A stretch of DNA of 64,000 bases, from assembly GCF_003752025.1 (NCBI RefSeq), contig NZ_RJKR01000006.1:33459-97458 (forward strand), in the 5' to 3' direction. A program made the translations under genes and the position numbers. The notes beneath the pieces were generated by a model that was given only the letters and a program-made list of their open reading frames with translations, did no database searches and was not told where the DNA came from. Positions 1 through 8,904 of the stretch are shown in pieces (positions within the stretch are counted from its first letter, which is position 1; every line of letters starts with the position of its first letter). This DNA comes from Curtobacterium sp. PhB115. GTDB taxonomy: Bacteria > Actinomycetota > Actinomycetes > Actinomycetales > Microbacteriaceae.

Positions 1-142
1 GGACCACGAGTGCGACGAGCGCCCAACCCGGGTGGCCAGCCACGACGAGGCCCACGAACACCGGGATCAGCAGGAACCGGAACAGCGTGATCAGGTTCGG
101 CCAGGTCTGCCAGTCGGGGCGCTGCCGCGCGGAGTCAGTCAT
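1..142 (-). CDS. CDP-alcohol phosphatidyltransferase, PgsA-like (N-terminal part, cut by window edge)
   Basis: Only the first 47 codons are inside the window. They read MTDSARQRPDWQTWPNLITL followed by FRFLLIPVF and a hydrophobic stretch. The PNLIT..R pattern followed by a first membrane helix is the usual N-terminus of phosphatidylglycerophosphate synthase-type CDP-alcohol phosphatidyltransferases. These integral membrane enzymes replace the CMP of CDP-diacylglycerol with an alcohol head group. The catalytic DxxDGxxAR motif lies outside the window, so the exact substrate cannot be named. It follows the 99-aa gene by 18 nt on the same strand, so it is probably the last gene of the operon that starts at 4293. 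Family call is fairly safe; subfamily is inference. Confidence 0.75.
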   Translation of the reverse strand, partial: MTDSARQRPDWQTWPNLITLFRFLLIPVFVGLVVAGHPGWALVALVV

Positions 143-160
143 CAGAGGCCAGGCTACCCG

Positions 161-460
161 CTACCAGTGGGGCGGGACGTCGCGCCGGAGCTGGTCGTCG
201 TTCTCGCCGTCGCGGTGCCGGGCCGGTTCCGGGACTGGCGCGGGGTCGTAGCCCGGCACCGGCTGGGTGGTGACGCGTCTGCGGGGCCGCACCGGGCCTC
301 CCGGCTGGTCGTCCGTGTCGCGTTCCGGAGACGCTGATCGGACGGGAGGCGCGGCTGACGACGCGTCGTCCGCTCGCGTCCACGTGCCCACCAGCTGGTC
401 CGTCTCCGGCGTCACCGGACCGGCAGGCCGCGAGGCCCGCCGGTTCGGGCGAGACGTCAT
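161..460 (-). CDS. small hypothetical protein (99 aa), translationally coupled to the helicase-like gene
   Basis: I do not recognise this protein. It is rich in Arg, Pro, Asp and Ser, has no membrane segment or signal peptide, and looks largely disordered. It is called as a gene because its ATG overlaps the stop codon of the upstream helicase-like gene in an ATGA arrangement (457-460), typical of translational coupling, and because it fills the space before the phosphatidyltransferase gene. Its coding strand includes two partial copies of the dispersed GGGAGGC repeat (near 294-305 and 344-355), so part of its length may derive from repeat DNA. The function is unknown. Confidence 0.5.
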   Translation of the reverse strand: MTSRPNRRASRPAGPVTPETDQLVGTWTRADDASSAAPPVRSASPERDTDDQPGGPVRPRRRVTTQPVPGYDPAPVPEPARHRDGENDDQLRRDVPPHW

Positions 461-3400
461 CGTCGAGCGGGGATCGGCGGGATCGAGATCTCCTGCGTCG
501 CGCCACGGTCGACACCGAGCACGGCGGCGACGGTGTTCGCGACACGGTCGGGGTCGGAGAACAACTGGAACGCGTGCACGCGGACGTAGTGCCAGCCGAG
601 TCGGCGCAGGACCTCTGGACGCAGGCGCAGGGACTCGCGCAGCGACCCCTTCACCAGTGACGCGTCGGTCTCGATCGTGACGCAGACACCACCGTGCGCG
701 GCGACCAGGCCGAGCTTGCCGCGGTGGCCGAGCGCGACCGGGATGCCGCGCATCTCGAGGCGCCGGGCCAGGTCGACGAGCAGCGGGTCGGAGTCGTCCG
801 GCACGTACTCGGCGGTGGTGCGGGCCCGGACCTCGGCCAGGATCTCGGCGAGGGCGACGGTGCCGTGGCCCATGCGCTCGGCCTCGATGTCCGACGGCTG
901 GAAGCAGGTGACGATGACCATCGAGCGCCGCGCACGGGTCATCGCGACCGCGAGCAGCCGCTCGCCACCGGGCTTGCCGAGCGGACCGAAGTCGCGCAGG
1001 ACGCGGCCGTGCGGGGTCCTGCCGTAGCCGATGGAGAACACGACGCGGTCGCGGCTCTGCGCCACGGACTGCTCGAGCGTCGCCACGATGAACGGCTCGG
1101 CGCGGTCGCCGATGACGAACTCGGTCAGGTCCTTGTGGCCCTGCGCAGCGGTCAGCACGGCCTGCTCGACCCGCACGGCGTGCTTCGCCGAGGCGGTGAT
1201 GACCATGAGCGACTCGGACGGACGGGTGCGGGCGTGGTCGATGACGAGCCGGACCACGCGGTCCACCTCGGCGTCGACGCTCTCGACGGCGCCGGACTCG
1301 GGGTCCGGCACGGCCTTGCCGTCGCTGACGTAGTCGAGCGCGATCGAGCCGTGCCCGAGGAACGACCCGGCCCACGGCAGCGACTCGATCTTGCCGCCGT
1401 AGAAGCGGCGGTTCACGAGCTCGGCCAGGTCCTCGCCGCCGGCGCGGTACGACCGCGAGAGCGACAGGGTCGGCAGCAGCGTGGAGAGCTTCGCCAGTGC
1501 GGAGTCGGCGTGGAAGGCGTCGAGGGTGCCCTCGTCGACCTGCAGCGCACGGTGCTCGGGGTCGACGGCGATGCGGAACGGCGACGGCGTCTGCGTGACC
1601 GGGTCACCGAAGACGACGGTCTGGCGCGCACGACGGACGGCTCCGACGGTCTCGGCGATGGTCACGGCGCCGGCGTCGACCAGGATCACGGTGTCGAACG
1701 GCATCGTGTCGGCGATCTGCGAGACCTCGTACGGGCTCGCGAGCCACACGGGCGCGATCGACCGGGACAGGTGCGGCGCGGAGTCCTGCAGCAGACGCGA
1801 GGTGATCGCGCCCTCGCGCAGCTGGGTCTTCAGCGCCGTGGCCTCTTCCGGCCAGTCGACGAGCCCGACCTTCCAGTTCTCGGCGAGCTGCCACGCCAGG
1901 CCCTGGGAGACCCCGGCCGCGTGGGCATCGTCGACGAGCCGGAAGTCGGCCTCGACCCGGTCGAGCATGTCGGTGTTCGCGCCGAGCAGGGCACGGTCGG
2001 ACTCGAGCATCGTCTCGAGCGCGGACTGCCACCAGGCGAGCTCGAGCTCGGCGGGCACCTGCAGGTCCGGCACGTGCCGGTTCGCCAGGTCGGTGATCAG
2101 GGGCTCGAGCTGCAGGTCGCGCAGCGTCTGCATGAGCTCGGTGCGCTCCTGCAGGTTGTGCAGGACGTCGGACTCGGCGGCGAGCTCGGCGATGGTGGGG
2201 ACGAGCTGGTCGACCGGGGTGTTCGCGAGCTGCCGGTCGCGCTCGGTGCGGCCGAGCGGCTCGTCGAGGCGCGCGAGGTCCTCGGCGACGTTCGAGAACA
2301 GCACCTGCACGTCCGCGATGCCGGTCGGCACCTCGGGGTTCACACCGGCGGCGACGTAGCGCTGCCAGAGGACACGCTGCTGCTGCACGCGGGTCAGGGC
2401 CTCGTGCAGGTCGGACACGTGCACACCCGGACGGACGTACTCGCGGGCGAGCTTCTTCAGGCGTCGACGGTTCGTCGACGACATCGGGGCGCCCTCGCCC
2501 CGGGGGGCGGTGGCGGCCACGAGCTCGGACACCGAGCGGTCGAAGACCACCGGCAGGAAGCGGTCGAGGGTGTCACGGATCTCGGTGAGCAGGCGCAGGT
2601 AGATGCCGAGCTCGTTGATCGTCGTGAACTGGCGCATGTGCGTCGTGGCGACGAGGTCGTGCGCACGGCGGAGCAGCGTCGGCAGGCCGTCGGTGTCGAG
2701 GTCCTTCGCGATGCGGTGGGCACGCTGGGCACCGTCGCTCGTGCCGAACTTCGCGCCGTACCAGGGCGAGTCGTCCGGGCCGTAGCGGAACTCGCCGAGG
2801 TTCGCGGCGCTGACCATCGTCTCGGCGACGCGCGAACGCCCCTCGACCATGCTCGCCACGGACTGCTTCGACAGACGAGCGGTCGTCGACGGCGGGACCG
2901 GCAGCAGCGAGAGCCGCGAGAGCTCGACCAGGCAGTCGAGCACCGAGACGCCGAAGTCGGCGTCCTTGCGGGTGAGCGACCCGCGGTAGTCCTTCAGGAC
3001 CTTGCGCAGCCGGACCAGGGCGTCGTCGACCTCGCGCAGGTTCGGACGGACGGCCTTCTCGTTCCGCGCGATGGCACGGACGACGTCACGGCGCAGGGTC
3101 GAGGGCGTCACCGCGACCCCGGGCAGCTGGACCTCGCCGAAGCGGGCCGCGATGCCCCGGAGCGTCGCGCGGCGCGGGCTCACGACGAGGACGCGCTTGT
3201 TCGCCGCCACCAGGCCGCCGAGCGCGTTCACGATCGTCTGGGTGCCGCCGGTGCCGGGCAGGGTCTTCACGACGATGGAGTTGCCGGCCGCGATCTGCGC
3301 GATCACGTTCTCCTGCTCGTCGTCCGCGTCGAGCAGCAGGGTGTCGGTCTCCGGGCTGCGCTCGTCCGACGGGGTCTGCTCGACCGGGTGGTACGACTGC

Positions 3401-4293
3401 TCGACCTGCCACTTCGCGCTCGGGTTGCCGGCCAGGGCGTCGAGCACGGGGTGCGACAGGTCGCCGGTGTCCTCGACCAGGCCGGACGCGACCTCGGCGA
3501 ACGTGGAGACCACGAGCCGTGCGTGCACGGAGAAGCCGGGGATGTGCGCGGTCAGGCCACGCAGGCGGTCGATGACGGGGTTCGGCGTGAACGAGCCGTC
3601 CTGCTGCGCGAGTGCCACGAAGGACTGCGCGTCGAGGATGACGCCGAACTGCTCGTGCAGGGCGTCGGCGAGACCGGGGTTGAGCACGGGCTCGCCGAGC
3701 AGCCGGACCTCGAAGTCACGGCCGTGGCGGCGGATCGCCAGCGGACGCAGGAGCACCGGGCCGCGGAACTGCTCGTCGCCGTGCTTCCAGTCCGCCATGC
3801 CGATGCCGAGCTTCACGGCGTCGATGCCGCGCACGGTGGCGAGCTCGGTGCCCTTCGCCTCGACGTGCCCGGCGGCGACGCGGGCGGCACGCAGGGCGAC
3901 CTCGTCGCGGATCAGGCTCGACAGCAACGTGGTCTTGCCGGTGATGAACTGGGCGAGGCCACCGGGGTGCGTCGTCGAGAGTTCGATGCGCGCACGCGGG
4001 TGGTCGCTGAAGTGGGTGAGCGGGCTGGTGCCGCCGACGCCGGTGAGCTGGCCGCGCCAGCCGTCCCACGTCGGTTCCGCCGCGTTGCCCGCCTGCAGCC
4101 GGGGATCGCCGAGGCTGATGGCCTGCGGGCTCGTCAGCTGCAGCTCCGGGCGGAGCGTGCGGTCCGGCTCGTCGTCGATCCGGTCCTGGTCCACGTCCTG
4201 TTGCTCGTCTCGATCGTCTCGCTCGTCGTCGGGGCGCTCGTGGGCACCCTCGACGGGGACGTCGTCGTTCACGTCGTCCTCACCGTCGGTCAC
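457..4293 (-). CDS. giant helicase-like protein with degenerate ATPase motifs and C-terminal nuclease-like domain
   Basis: A 1278-aa protein when started at GTG 4293; other in-frame GTGs nearby are possible. A TACAGT box at 4319-4324 could be its -10 element. The N-terminal 50 residues are acidic. The body resembles superfamily 1 DNA helicases: a P-loop-like motif (PGTGGTQT, residues 346-353), a motif II-like VILVDAG with D873, and a motif VI-like AMTRARRSM near residue 1110. About 100 C-terminal residues look like the Vsr/DUF559-type nuclease fold found at the end of related actinobacterial helicases. The lysine of Walker A is Gly and the Walker B acid after D873 is Ala, so ATP hydrolysis is doubtful. 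It heads a three-gene operon. Homologues are usually annotated DNA helicase or AAA ATPase; a role in DNA transactions is inference. Confidence 0.75.
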   Translation of the reverse strand: MTDGEDDVNDDVPVEGAHERPDDERDDRDEQQDVDQDRIDDEPDRTLRPELQLTSPQAISLGDPRLQAGNAAEPTWDGWRGQLTGVGGTSPLTHFSDHPRARIELSTTHPGGLAQFITGKTTLLSSLIRDEVALRAARVAAGHVEAKGTELATVRGIDAVKLGIGMADWKHGDEQFRGPVLLRPLAIRRHGRDFEVRLLGEPVLNPGLADALHEQFGVILDAQSFVALAQQDGSFTPNPVIDRLRGLTAHIPGFSVHARLVVSTFAEVASGLVEDTGDLSHPVLDALAGNPSAKWQVEQSYHPVEQTPSDERSPETDTLLLDADDEQENVIAQIAAGNSIVVKTLPGTGGTQTIVNALGGLVAANKRVLVVSPRRATLRGIAARFGEVQLPGVAVTPSTLRRDVVRAIARNEKAVRPNLREVDDALVRLRKVLKDYRGSLTRKDADFGVSVLDCLVELSRLSLLPVPPSTTARLSKQSVASMVEGRSRVAETMVSAANLGEFRYGPDDSPWYGAKFGTSDGAQRAHRIAKDLDTDGLPTLLRRAHDLVATTHMRQFTTINELGIYLRLLTEIRDTLDRFLPVVFDRSVSELVAATAPRGEGAPMSSTNRRRLKKLAREYVRPGVHVSDLHEALTRVQQQRVLWQRYVAAGVNPEVPTGIADVQVLFSNVAEDLARLDEPLGRTERDRQLANTPVDQLVPTIAELAAESDVLHNLQERTELMQTLRDLQLEPLITDLANRHVPDLQVPAELELAWWQSALETMLESDRALLGANTDMLDRVEADFRLVDDAHAAGVSQGLAWQLAENWKVGLVDWPEEATALKTQLREGAITSRLLQDSAPHLSRSIAPVWLASPYEVSQIADTMPFDTVILVDAGAVTIAETVGAVRRARQTVVFGDPVTQTPSPFRIAVDPEHRALQVDEGTLDAFHADSALAKLSTLLPTLSLSRSYRAGGEDLAELVNRRFYGGKIESLPWAGSFLGHGSIALDYVSDGKAVPDPESGAVESVDAEVDRVVRLVIDHARTRPSESLMVITASAKHAVRVEQAVLTAAQGHKDLTEFVIGDRAEPFIVATLEQSVAQSRDRVVFSIGYGRTPHGRVLRDFGPLGKPGGERLLAVAMTRARRSMVIVTCFQPSDIEAERMGHGTVALAEILAEVRARTTAEYVPDDSDPLLVDLARRLEMRGIPVALGHRGKLGLVAAHGGVCVTIETDASLVKGSLRESLRLRPEVLRRLGWHYVRVHAFQLFSDPDRVANTVAAVLGVDRGATQEISIPPIPARR

Positions 4294-4465
4294 CCTGTCC
4301 GCTCGCCACACATCCGACACTGTAGGCGGGAACGGGCGACCACTCTGGCAATGAACCGAGGTTTCGGGGTTTCCGGCCGCCGGCGAGCACCCGCGCCGGG
4401 CCCTCCGGGCGTTCCGTGCGCGTCCAGCGGCGGTCCCCCGGCGGTCGATGTGGTACCAACGGGGC

Positions 4466-5338
4466 ATGGCCATCGACGACCGCACCGCTCCGTCCACCCC
4501 CACGCCCAACCGGCGTCGATCGGTCCCCGCCGAGATCTCGCGCTCGTGGCTGCTGGTCTCCGGCACCGCGACGGACCGGTTCGAGAAGTCGCAGCGGTCC
4601 CGGGCCGACCAGATCATCCTGGACATCGAGGACGCCGTCGACCCCGCCGCCAAGCCCTCCGCGCGGCAGGGCGTCGCCGCGTGGCTCGCCGGTGGGGGCG
4701 AGGCCTGGGTCCGCATCAACGACGTCACGACCGACTTCTGGGCCGACGACGTCGAGGAGCTGCGCGGGCTGCCCGGGCTGCAGGGCGTGATGCTCGCCAA
4801 GACCGAGTCGCCCGCGCAGGTCACTGACACGTGGCACCGGCTCGGTGGCCAGACCCCGGTGATCGCCCTGGTCGAGTCGGCGCTCGGCATCGAGGAGTCG
4901 GTGTCGATCGCCAAGGCGCAGGGCGCGTTCCGCCTGGCCTTCGGCTCCGGCGACTACCGACGCGACACCGGGACGAGCGCCGACACGCTCGCGATGGCGT
5001 ACCCGCGGTCGAAGCTCGTCGTGGCCTCCCGCGTCGGTGACCTGCCCGGCCCGATCGACGGCCCGACGGTGGGGTCGTCGCACCCGATCCTCCGCGAGCA
5101 GTCGCAGGTCGCGGTGTCGCTCGGCCTCACCGGGAAGCTCTGCCTCGACACCGAGCAGCTCCCCGTCATCAACGAGGTCATCTCGCCCACGCCGACCGAC
5201 GTCGCCTGGGCGCAGGACTTCCTCGACGACTTCGAGGCGCGCGGCAAGGTCATCCGCGACGGTTCCGACCTGCCCCGCCTCGGTCGCGCCCAGAAGATCC
5301 AGCGGCTCGCACAGGCGTTCGGGGTCGAGGCGCGGTAG
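4466..5338 (+). CDS. HpcH/HpaI aldolase / CitE-like lyase family protein
   Basis: A 290-aa protein of the CitE/HpcH-HpaI TIM-barrel superfamily, which includes citrate lyase beta subunit, malyl-CoA lyase-like enzymes and citramalyl-CoA lyase. The signature features are visible: DIEDAVDP (metal-binding acidic residues, about residues 49-56), an Arg/Asn strand (WVRINDV), MLAKTESP, the glutamate-bearing ALVESALGI and a GSGDYRRD loop. The start at ATG 4466 was chosen over an in-frame ATG 18 nt upstream because the N-terminus is then better placed after a likely -10 (TACCAA, 4453-4458). It stands alone, divergent from the helicase-like gene. Soluble and probably Mg-dependent; the actual acyl substrate is not evident. 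Confidence 0.85.
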   Translation: MAIDDRTAPSTPTPNRRRSVPAEISRSWLLVSGTATDRFEKSQRSRADQIILDIEDAVDPAAKPSARQGVAAWLAGGGEAWVRINDVTTDFWADDVEELRGLPGLQGVMLAKTESPAQVTDTWHRLGGQTPVIALVESALGIEESVSIAKAQGAFRLAFGSGDYRRDTGTSADTLAMAYPRSKLVVASRVGDLPGPIDGPTVGSSHPILREQSQVAVSLGLTGKLCLDTEQLPVINEVISPTPTDVAWAQDFLDDFEARGKVIRDGSDLPRLGRAQKIQRLAQAFGVEAR

Positions 5339-5348
5339 GACTGCACCC

Positions 5349-5819
5349 ATGACATGGTCCGACATCCCCGGCCCTCCGCCGCAGTCCTCCCCCGGTCCCA
5401 CCGACGCACAGCGTTCGGCCTGGGAACGCGGTGGCACCACGCTGTTCCCGCCGGCGAAGCTCGCCGACCGGATCTCGACGGTGCTGCTCCTGGCCTTCGG
5501 TGCCGTGATGACCATCGTCACGACGATCGTCGGCATCATCGCGGTCATCTCGGCCACGGCGTCGTGCGACGCGTCGGCCGGCTGCACCCCCGGTGGTTAC
5601 TTCACCGGCGCGGGGATCGCGGTCGGTGGCGCGTTCGTGATCGGCGTGGCCACGATCGTCCTCGCGATCGGTGCCTGGATCCGGCGCCGGACCTCGTGGT
5701 GGATCGCGGCGCTCGGCTTCGTGCTCGCGATCGCCTGCATCACCTGGGGCGGGGTCGTGTTCGCGAACGCGGTGGACGACGGGTCGACGGCGTCGTCCTC
5801 GGTGTCCGCGAGCGCCTGA
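5349..5819 (+). CDS. small membrane protein (156 aa)
   Basis: An unrecognised integral membrane protein. The first 40 residues are Pro/Ser/Gly-rich and cytoplasmic-looking. They are followed by about four hydrophobic segments (roughly residues 43-68, 80-105, 113-118 and 120-143) with a short loop carrying two Cys (SCDASAGC, about 72-79) that may sit outside and form a disulphide. The tail is Ser/Ala-rich. It starts 11 nt after the CitE-like gene on the same strand, so co-transcription is likely. Small proteins of this layout are common in Microbacteriaceae and usually uncharacterised. A function cannot be given. Confidence 0.7.
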   Translation: MTWSDIPGPPPQSSPGPTDAQRSAWERGGTTLFPPAKLADRISTVLLLAFGAVMTIVTTIVGIIAVISATASCDASAGCTPGGYFTGAGIAVGGAFVIGVATIVLAIGAWIRRRTSWWIAALGFVLAIACITWGGVVFANAVDDGSTASSSVSASA

Positions 5820-5901
5820 CCGCGCGTCCGCACCACCTTCGCGACAGAACACGAGGTGATCGACTCGTGGGGTGTCGGAGAACGCGTGCGCGTTCCGGGC
5901 C

Positions 5902-5935
5902 GGGAGGCGCGGTGCGGGCCCGCGCCGCGCCTCCC
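5902..5935. repeat. GGAGGC-family palindrome, full copy
   Basis: An almost perfect inverted repeat with GGGAGGCGCGG and CCGCGCCTCCC arms around a GCGGGCCCGC centre. The flanking TTCCGG/CCGGAA extends it to about 50 bp. It lies between the 156-aa membrane protein gene and the FAD monooxygenase gene. It is one of at least seven full copies in the window (see the finding on the dispersed repeat). Confidence 0.9.
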
Positions 5936-5961
5936 GTCCGGAACGGGGTAGCGTCCGGGGC

Positions 5962-7242
5962 ATGGTGACGGTCTCGCGGACGAGCGTCGCGGTGGTCGGC
6001 GGCGGCCCCGCCGGGGTCGTCCTCGGTCTGCTGCTGGCCCGTGCTGGCATCGCCGTGCGGGTCATCGAGAAGCACGACGACTTCAACCGGGACTTCCGCG
6101 GCGACACGGTGCACGCCTCCACGATCCGGCTGCTCGACGAACTCGGCCTCGGTGACCGGTTCCGGGCGTTGCCGCAGTCGCGGCTCGACGACTTCTCGCT
6201 GCCGATGCCGGACGGCTCCCGGGCGCTGCTCGGGGACTTCTCGCGCCTCCGGCCGCCGTACGACCACGTGGCGATGGTGCCGCAGTGGGACCTGCTCGAC
6301 ATGCTCGTCACCGCCGCCCGCGACGAGCCGTCGTTCTCGATCACGATGGGCCTCGCTTCGACCGGGACGATCACGGAGAACGGCGTCGTCACCGGCGTGC
6401 ACCTCCGGCCGTACGGCAACGGCAACGGCGTCGGCGACGGCGACGACGCCGACGCCGACGCGGTCGAGGAGCTCCGCGCCGACGTCGTCATCGCCTGCGA
6501 CGGCCGCGACTCGGTGCTGCGGAGCGCCGCCGGACTCCGCCCGCGCGCGTTCCCGGTGCCGTTCGACACCTGGTGGTTCCGGCTCCCGCGCCAACCCGGC
6601 GACGCCGAGACCGCACTCGTCCCGGCGTTCTCCGGCACCGACGTCCTGCTGAGCTTCCCGAGACCCGACTACCACCAGGTCGCGTACTTCGCACCGAAGG
6701 GCTCCGACGCGGCGCTCCGGGCAGCGGGGATCGAGTCGTTCCGCGACCGCGTCGCCCGGCTCCGTCCTGACTTCGCGGACCGGGTCGGCGCGATCGGCTC
6801 GATGGACGACGTGCACGTGCTGGACGTGCGGATGGACCGGCTCGGCCGCTGGTGGCGCCCCGGACTGCTCTGCATCGGGGACGCCGCACACGCCATGTCA
6901 CCGGCGGGTGGCGTCGGGATCAACCTCGCCGTGCAGGACGCCGTCGCGACGGCATCGATCCTGGTGCCCGCGTTGCGGCGGGGCCTCCGCGGCGCCGGAC
7001 TCGACGGGGCGCTCGCCGCGGTGCAACGCCGCCGCGCGGTCCCGGCGGTGCTGGTGCAGAGCGCGCAGACCGTGCTGCACCGGGTGGTGTTCGAGCGGGC
7101 CTTCGCGGGTGCCCTGCAGTCGGGGCCGCCGAAGCTGCCGGTGCTGCTCGCGCGGTGGGTCCCGCCGGTGCGGGGCGTCTACGCCCGAGGCATCGCGTTC
7201 GGGCCGCTGCCCGAGCACGCGCCGGCGTGGGCACGGCGGTGA
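5962..7242 (+). CDS. FAD-dependent monooxygenase (PHBH-type)
   Basis: A 426-aa flavoprotein of the p-hydroxybenzoate hydroxylase family (class A flavin monooxygenases). The N-terminal Rossmann GGGPAGVVLG motif (about residues 12-21) binds the ADP part of FAD. The central CDGRDS motif binds FAD and NADPH, and GDAAHAMSPAGGVGINLA (about 305-322) contacts the riboflavin part. Such enzymes usually hydroxylate aromatic compounds, including polyketides and antibiotics such as tetracyclines and rifamycins; the substrate cannot be read here. A run of alternating Gly/Asp/Asn/Ala (about residues 153-171) is a low-complexity insert. A TAGCGT box 7 nt before ATG suggests a leaderless transcript. Single-gene unit. 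Confidence 0.85.
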   Translation: MVTVSRTSVAVVGGGPAGVVLGLLLARAGIAVRVIEKHDDFNRDFRGDTVHASTIRLLDELGLGDRFRALPQSRLDDFSLPMPDGSRALLGDFSRLRPPYDHVAMVPQWDLLDMLVTAARDEPSFSITMGLASTGTITENGVVTGVHLRPYGNGNGVGDGDDADADAVEELRADVVIACDGRDSVLRSAAGLRPRAFPVPFDTWWFRLPRQPGDAETALVPAFSGTDVLLSFPRPDYHQVAYFAPKGSDAALRAAGIESFRDRVARLRPDFADRVGAIGSMDDVHVLDVRMDRLGRWWRPGLLCIGDAAHAMSPAGGVGINLAVQDAVATASILVPALRRGLRGAGLDGALAAVQRRRAVPAVLVQSAQTVLHRVVFERAFAGALQSGPPKLPVLLARWVPPVRGVYARGIAFGPLPEHAPAWARR

Positions 7243-7304
7243 GCGGCGCGGACGGACGGTGCGCGGCGGACGCGGCGGGCGTGCCGTGGACTGGACCGGG
7301 CTGC

Positions 7305-7346
7305 GGCCGGGAGGCGCGGGGCGGGGCCGCCACGGGCCTCCAGGCC
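7305..7346. repeat. GGAGGC-family palindrome, degenerate copy
   Basis: GGCCGGGAGGCGCGGG on the left and CACGGGCCTCCAGGCC on the right face each other with an imperfect G+C-rich centre. It lies between the FAD monooxygenase and the aldo/keto reductase. The right half matches half-copies found inside coding regions at 12866-12884 and 50782-50800. Confidence 0.7.
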
Positions 7347-7416
7347 GGCGGTGGTCGCCACCCACTGCGCGACGCACCCTGGGCGTGAGCGTGCACCCCC
7401 GGCGCATGCTGGGCCC

Positions 7417-8295
7417 ATGAAGCAACGAGTCATCGGAGACGTGTCGGTCAGTGCCATCGGACTGGGCGGCATGCCCATGTCGATCGAGGGCCGACCCGAC
7501 GAACGACAGTCCATCGCGACCATCCACGCCGCGCTCGAGAACGGCGTCACGTTCATCGACACCGCCGACGCGTACCACCTGGGCGGCCACGACGAGGTGG
7601 GGCACAACGAGGAGCTCATCGCGCGGGCCGTCCGCGAGTTCCACGGCGACACCGACGACGTCCTCATCGCGACGAAGGGCGGGCACCTCCGACCGGAGAC
7701 CGGCGCCTGGGCGCAGAACGGGCACCCGGAGTACCTGAAGGAGGCGGCGAAGGCATCGGCGAAGCGCCTCGGGACCGACGTGATCGGGCTCTACCAGTTC
7801 CACCGGCCGGACCCCGCGGTGCCGTACGCCGAGTCGATCGGTGCGCTCGCCGAACTCCTCGACGAGGGCGTCATCCGGATGGCGGGCATCTCGAACGCCG
7901 ACCCGGACCAGATCCGCACCGCCAACGAGGTGCTCGACGGGCGACTGGCTTCGGTGCAGAACCAGTTCTCCCCGAAGTTCCGCTCGAGCGAGCCGGAACT
8001 CGAGCTGTGCGACGAGCTCGGCATCGCGTTCCTGCCGTGGAGCCCGCTCGGCGGCATCGCGAACGCGGCGGACCTCGGCACCGCGTTCGAGGACTTCGCG
8101 TACATCGCCCGGGACCGCGGCGTCACCCCGCAGGTGATCGCGTTGGCGTGGGAGCTCCAGAAGAGCGACGTGGTGGTGCCGATCCCCGGGGCCTCACGGC
8201 CGCAGTCGATCCTGAACTCGGTGACGGCGCCGACCGTGAAGCTGCGACCGGAGGACGTCGCCCGGCTCGACGCGTCGCAGCCGGCGGCCGTCTGA
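7417..8295 (+). CDS. aldo/keto reductase family oxidoreductase
   Basis: A 292-aa (beta/alpha)8-barrel NAD(P)H oxidoreductase. The N-terminal VSAIGLGGMPMS, the catalytic FIDTADAY (Asp and Tyr of the tetrad, about residues 48-55), ATKGGH (Lys) and LYQFHRPDP (His) motifs are all present. The C-terminal VVPIPGASRPQSI motif is the cofactor-phosphate binding loop. It is closest in style to the AKR subgroup that takes diverse aldehydes and sugars; the substrate is not predictable. It is the only gene in its unit, and converges on the lipoprotein gene across a 90-bp gap full of short GCGCGC inverted repeats that may terminate both. Confidence 0.9.
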   Translation: MKQRVIGDVSVSAIGLGGMPMSIEGRPDERQSIATIHAALENGVTFIDTADAYHLGGHDEVGHNEELIARAVREFHGDTDDVLIATKGGHLRPETGAWAQNGHPEYLKEAAKASAKRLGTDVIGLYQFHRPDPAVPYAESIGALAELLDEGVIRMAGISNADPDQIRTANEVLDGRLASVQNQFSPKFRSSEPELELCDELGIAFLPWSPLGGIANAADLGTAFEDFAYIARDRGVTPQVIALAWELQKSDVVVPIPGASRPQSILNSVTAPTVKLRPEDVARLDASQPAAV

Positions 8296-8385
8296 ATCCA
8301 GGCGCGTGCGCGCGGTTCGTGCCCGCGCGCTTCGCGCGTGAGCGCGCGGCCCGGGCGCGCTGACGCCCGAGCCGCGTGCAGTGCG

Positions 8386-8793
8386 TCAGGAGTTGCAGGC
8401 GTCCTGGAAGGCCTTGCCGGCCTTCTGCACCTTGGTGCTCGACGTCGTGAGCGCTGAGGTGTCAGCGGACTGGGGGTCCTTCGCGACGGTCTCGATCTCG
8501 TCGACGAGGTCGCCGTAGGCAGACTGGAACGCGTCGCCCTTCTGCTTGAGGTCGTCGTCGGACAGCTCGTCGACCCCGTCCCCGATCGTCTTGTTCAGCT
8601 CCTTGAGCTTCGTGACGGCGGCGTCCGGGTCGGACTGCAGGTTCGCGGCCTCGTCCTGGAAACCCTCGGCGGCGCTCGTGACGGTCTTCTCGAACGTCTT
8701 GCACTGCTCGGCCTTCGACGGGCCGGACGAGCACCCGGCGAGCAGCACGAGTGCGAGGCCGGCGGTGGCCAGCGCGATGGTCTTCTTGGGCAT
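8386..8793 (-). CDS. small putative lipoprotein (135 aa)
   Basis: A secreted lipoprotein of unknown function. Residues 1-20 form a signal peptide ending in the lipobox LLAGC, so Cys at about residue 21 should be lipidated. The mature part is helical, acidic and Lys/Asp/Ala-rich, without domains I recognise. Two further Cys (near residue 34 and close to the C-terminus) could form a disulphide. ATG 8793 is chosen because it gives the complete signal peptide. The gene stands alone between convergent and divergent neighbours. Confidence 0.75.
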   Translation of the reverse strand: MPKKTIALATAGLALVLLAGCSSGPSKAEQCKTFEKTVTSAAEGFQDEAANLQSDPDAAVTKLKELNKTIGDGVDELSDDDLKQKGDAFQSAYGDLVDEIETVAKDPQSADTSALTTSSTKVQKAGKAFQDACNS

Positions 8794-8904
8794 GGTGGTT
8801 CCCCCTCGATCAGTCCGCACTCCCCCGGATGAGGCGCAGATCCGTCATCGAGGCTACATGGGGCGCTCACAGGATGACCGGCCGTCCGGCGTACCGTCGA
8901 GGGC

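Noticed and set aside
694..4827. Very long open frame on the plus strand opposite the helicase-like gene
   Set aside because: G+C-rich codon usage opens the antisense frames. The product is a low-complexity mix of Arg, Gly, Asp, Val and Leu without domains, while the minus-strand frame contains recognisable helicase-like motifs.
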